A stretch of 64,000 nucleotides of DNA, from NCBI RefSeq assembly GCF_014851395.1, contig NW_024041262.1, positions 13,537,252 through 13,601,251 on the forward strand. The letters are read 5' to 3'. Source of the DNA: Micropterus salmoides (lineage: Eukaryota > Chordata > Actinopteri > Centrarchiformes > Centrarchidae). The position numbers were made by a program, and so were the translations under genes. This document shows, piece after piece, positions 63,001-64,000 of the stretch. The notes under the pieces were generated by a model. It searched no databases, had not been told where the DNA came from, and saw only the letters and a list, made by a program, of their open reading frames with translations. Each line of letters opens with the position of its first letter. Positions within the stretch are counted from its first letter, which is position 1.

Positions 63001-64000
63001 CGTGATTTCACCTATAAATATATTATTTCTGTTTCTTTGAACCAGGTGCCTTGGACTTCCTGGAAAGGCCCACAGTTGTGTTTGTGCGACTGAAGGAAGC
63101 AGTGGTGCTCGACTCTGCCTTGGAGGCCCCAGTGCCCGTACGCTTCGTCTTTGTTCTGGTTGGCCCCAGCAAGACTGACATGGACTATCACGAGACTGGC
63201 CGTGCCATGGCAGCACTAATGGCTGATAAAGTGAGTTGGCTGAGACTTTCAACAGACCTAAAATGTGTGAGCAGTGACACATTAACCAACACTTAATAGT
63301 TAAAAGATATGATGACTTTTAAAGAGGTGTGAAAGTCTGCTGTCTACCCCAGTATGAAATTAAAAAGGGGGCAGTCTAGTGGTAATATTACAGTAGCTGC
63401 GTGTTATAAGTCATTGATTTACATGTGCCAAGTCCAAACTGAGTCTCAAGTCCTCTGTACTGGAGTCTTAACCTGAGTAGCTAGTTTGACTGAAAGTTGT
63501 TAAAGTTCAAAACACATTAGGGCTTCTTAACAGTCTTTAGAGCATAACAAAAATGCCCCAGTCTTTCTTCCTCTCATAATAATTTCCACTCTTCTCATAA
63601 ACACAATCTAATCAAGTGAATTCTTTGTGGTGAAGGCATCTTCATCTGAGACCATCCTAAATCCAACACTACAATAAAAATACATTATTATCTTGTTCAG
63701 ATGCTGCCTGAAGAATATCAATGTCCATGCAGGATTTATTGTTGCATACAACTTCTGCGAATGTTTAGAAAGTAGAAAATGCATTGCCACTCTACACCAA
63801 AGTTATTGATAGTATGAAATGAATATGCACACCGTGTGCAATCTGCATAAGTCCTAACACCCCCATCCACCATCTCCATCCCAGGTGTTCAATCAGGTGG
63901 CATTTCAGGCAAAGAGCGTCAGAGAGCTGACAGACGCCGTGTCGGGCTTCATGGACTGCAGCATCGTCATCCCACCCACCGAGATCCAGAACGAAGCGAT
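54798..64000 (+). CDS. slc4a1: Band 3 / AE1-type anion exchanger, N-terminal cytoplasmic domain, 3' end cut by the window
   Basis: This is an SLC4-family Cl-/HCO3- exchanger. Nine exons can be chained with consistent phases (0,1,0,1,2,0,1,0): 54798-54824, 56675-56804, 58368-58408, 59900-60080, 61031-61166, 61870-61942, 62861-62903, 63046-63230 and 63885-64000+. They give about 310 residues of the cytoplasmic domain, which in red cells anchors the membrane skeleton and glycolytic enzymes. Family landmarks are LTFKSLIQLRR, VPVRFVFVLVGP, MDYHETGRAMAALMADK and FMDCSIVIPPTE. Only about 65 residues, acidic in part, precede the conserved core, as in AE1; AE2 and AE3 have extensions of hundreds of residues. 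Teleosts can have slc4a1a and slc4a1b, not resolved here. The membrane domain lies beyond the right edge. Confidence 0.9.
55735..56565 (-). pseudogene. Internally deleted Tc1-like transposon with remnant transposase, in slc4a1 intron 1
   Basis: The minus-strand frame 56276-55890 encodes 128 residues beginning MTQMLQVLRERAIGMLTAG, a paired-like helix-turn-helix of Tc1 transposases (GMSTRAVACELNVHFSTISR), then a second DNA-binding helix region (RPVTRTAAATIGLYNQRISS). After about residue 115 the frame leaves the family. Sequence at 55790-55900 corresponds to the far C-terminal end of the same transposase, so the catalytic DDE core is missing, deleted near 55900. The right end (56530-56560) keeps a motif of the family terminal repeat; subterminal copies of tgctgatcagaca lie inverted at about 55720 and 56342. 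It cannot encode active transposase. Confidence 0.75.
56675..56804 (+). CDS. slc4a1: slc4a1 coding exon 2: acidic N-terminal segment
   Basis: Residues 10-52. The acceptor is tattctaacag and the donor gtgagc. It is rich in Glu and Asp (for example KGEEEEKTEAD), as expected for the disordered acidic N-terminus of AE1, which in mammals binds glycolytic enzymes and haemoglobin. There is no sequence conservation strong enough to prove identity; phase compatibility with the next exon supports it. Confidence 0.75.
56983..57008. repeat. (GT)13 microsatellite
   Basis: Pure GT run in slc4a1 intron 2. Confidence 0.95.
58368..58408 (+). CDS. slc4a1: slc4a1 coding exon 3 (small)
   Basis: A 41-nt exon between a tctgtttcag acceptor and a gtaaga donor. 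It completes a codon from exon 2 (phase 1) and adds AAWNINADPSAQCQ, leaving phase 0, which is what exon 4 needs. It carries no known motif. Evidence is splice-site quality and exact phase fit on both sides. Confidence 0.65.
59900..60080 (+). CDS. slc4a1: slc4a1 coding exon 4: start of the conserved cytoplasmic core
   Basis: Residues 67-126. The acceptor is gtgcccgcag and the donor gtcagg. It encodes YVALKELMKDQKQE, a WQETGRW segment and HISYLTFKSLIQLRR, which correspond to VYVELQELVMDEKNQE, WMEAARW and HLSHLTFWSLLELRR of human AE1. This is the first core beta-alpha unit of the SLC4 cytoplasmic domain. Third codon positions are GC-rich, in contrast to the AT-rich introns. Confidence 0.93.
60109..60155. 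repeat. (TA)n microsatellite
   Basis: Interrupted TA run beginning about 30 bp after slc4a1 exon 4. It continues the spurious open frame past the exon. Confidence 0.95.
61031..61166 (+). CDS. slc4a1: slc4a1 coding exon 5
   Basis: Residues 127-171 plus two bases. The acceptor is tttctttgtcaag and the donor gtcttc, a weaker site (GTCT) but the only one that preserves phase. The segment GVMIFNCDERTLTGIAEKM is followed by IRPGDQEGVLRSLLQNR, matching human AE1 GTVLLDLQETSLAGVANQL and IRPQDREELLRALLLKH. The frame stays open beyond the donor, so the exact end depends on the next exon, which completes a Ser codon. Confidence 0.9.
61555..61690 (+). repeat. Family A repeat, 3' fragment in slc4a1 intron 5
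   Basis: Contains GGCTCTGTCCAAAGGTAAC and then CACCTCTAAAGCTCACTAAT, the 3' half of family A. It lies between slc4a1 exons 5 and 6. Confidence 0.6.
61870..61942 (+). CDS. slc4a1: slc4a1 coding exon 6: variable loop
   Basis: Residues 172-196. The acceptor is tctccctccag and the donor gtaagt. It encodes a polar loop (SQSDDPERQALTDGV and onward to VKER) lying in the part of the SLC4 cytoplasmic domain that varies in length and sequence between paralogs. Identity rests on phase (2 in, 0 out) and position between two conserved exons. Confidence 0.75.
62861..62903 (+). CDS. slc4a1: slc4a1 coding exon 7
   Basis: Residues 197-210 plus one base. The acceptor is gttgttttag and the donor gtaagc. It reads RDESYRVEASMVLV, followed by Gly from the junction; this is equivalent to the EATLVLVGRADFLEQP stretch of human AE1 once joined to exon 8. 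Confidence 0.85.
63046..63230 (+). CDS. slc4a1: slc4a1 coding exon 8: conserved core
   Basis: Residues 211-272. The acceptor is ttctttgaaccag and the donor gtgagt. It contains ALDFLERPTVVFVRLKEAV, PVPVRFVFVLVGPS and MDYHETGRAMAALMADK. These align with DFLEQPVLGFVRLQEA, PVPIRFLFVLLGP and IDYTQLGRAAATLMSER of human AE1. This is the most strongly conserved piece in the window and fixes the family as SLC4 anion exchanger. Confidence 0.95.
63885..64000 (+). CDS. slc4a1: slc4a1 coding exon 9, truncated by the window edge
   Basis: Begins after a ccatcccag acceptor in phase 0 with VFNQVAFQAKSVRELTDAV and continues to FMDCSIVIPPTEIQNEA, where the window ends. It matches VFRIDAYMAQSRGELLHSL and FLDCSLVLPPTD of human AE1. 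No donor is seen because the exon runs off the end. The remaining cytoplasmic domain and the whole transmembrane exchanger are outside. Confidence 0.93.
   Translation, partial: MFNQVAFQAKSVRELTDAVSGFMDCSIVIPPTEIQNEA

Noticed and set aside
1..64000. CRISPR arrays, operons, phage or integrated bacterial islands
   Set aside because: None seen; periodic repeats are microsatellites and all clear genes are spliced vertebrate genes.

Overview
The window is eukaryotic nuclear DNA from a ray-finned (teleost) fish. Exons are short and bounded by GT/AG splice sites, introns are long and AT-rich, CA/GT and TA microsatellites are abundant, and the interspersed repeats (tRNA-derived SINEs, Tc1-like and hAT-like remnants, several short non-autonomous families) are types familiar from teleost genomes. 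There is no bacterial or phage architecture, no CRISPR array and no operon.

Two protein-coding genes can be read with confidence, and they are transcribed divergently. On the minus strand, positions 46813 down to 20074 hold a complete six-exon gene for the p75 neurotrophin receptor (ngfr, TNFRSF16). All splice phases agree and the exons join into a 426-residue protein with a signal peptide, four TNFR cysteine-rich repeats, a Thr/Pro-rich stalk, one transmembrane helix, a juxtamembrane region and a C-terminal death domain. On the plus strand, from 54798 to the right edge, are the first nine coding exons of an SLC4 anion exchanger, best matched to band 3/AE1 (slc4a1). They encode about 310 residues of the N-terminal cytoplasmic domain; the membrane domain lies beyond the window. 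About 8 kb separates the two start codons. The genes act in different tissues (neurotrophin signalling; red-cell or epithelial Cl-/HCO3- exchange), and nothing suggests a functional link.

Layout: 1-20073 is downstream of ngfr and mostly repeats. It holds a TA-flanked Tc1/mariner-type element (3347-4505), a hAT-type element with an 8-bp target duplication (6786-8218), tRNA-derived SINE pieces and several copies of one widespread teleost repeat. 20074-46813 is ngfr; its largest introns carry a fold-back repeat (32710-32883), a composite repeat (35688-36372), long GT tracts and a compact hairpin (44192-44249). 46814-47150 is a CpG-rich probable ngfr promoter. 47150-54750 is intergenic and ends in sequence with GATA-type motifs just upstream of slc4a1. 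54750-64000 is slc4a1, with an internally deleted Tc1-like transposon in its first intron.

No convincing new biological system was found. The observations most worth checking are the 25-bp hairpin in ngfr intron 1 whose two imperfections are both G-U wobbles on the plus strand, the E-box/GATA composite upstream of slc4a1, and the intact boundaries of the two DNA transposons. Repeat family assignments come from recognition, not from a database search.
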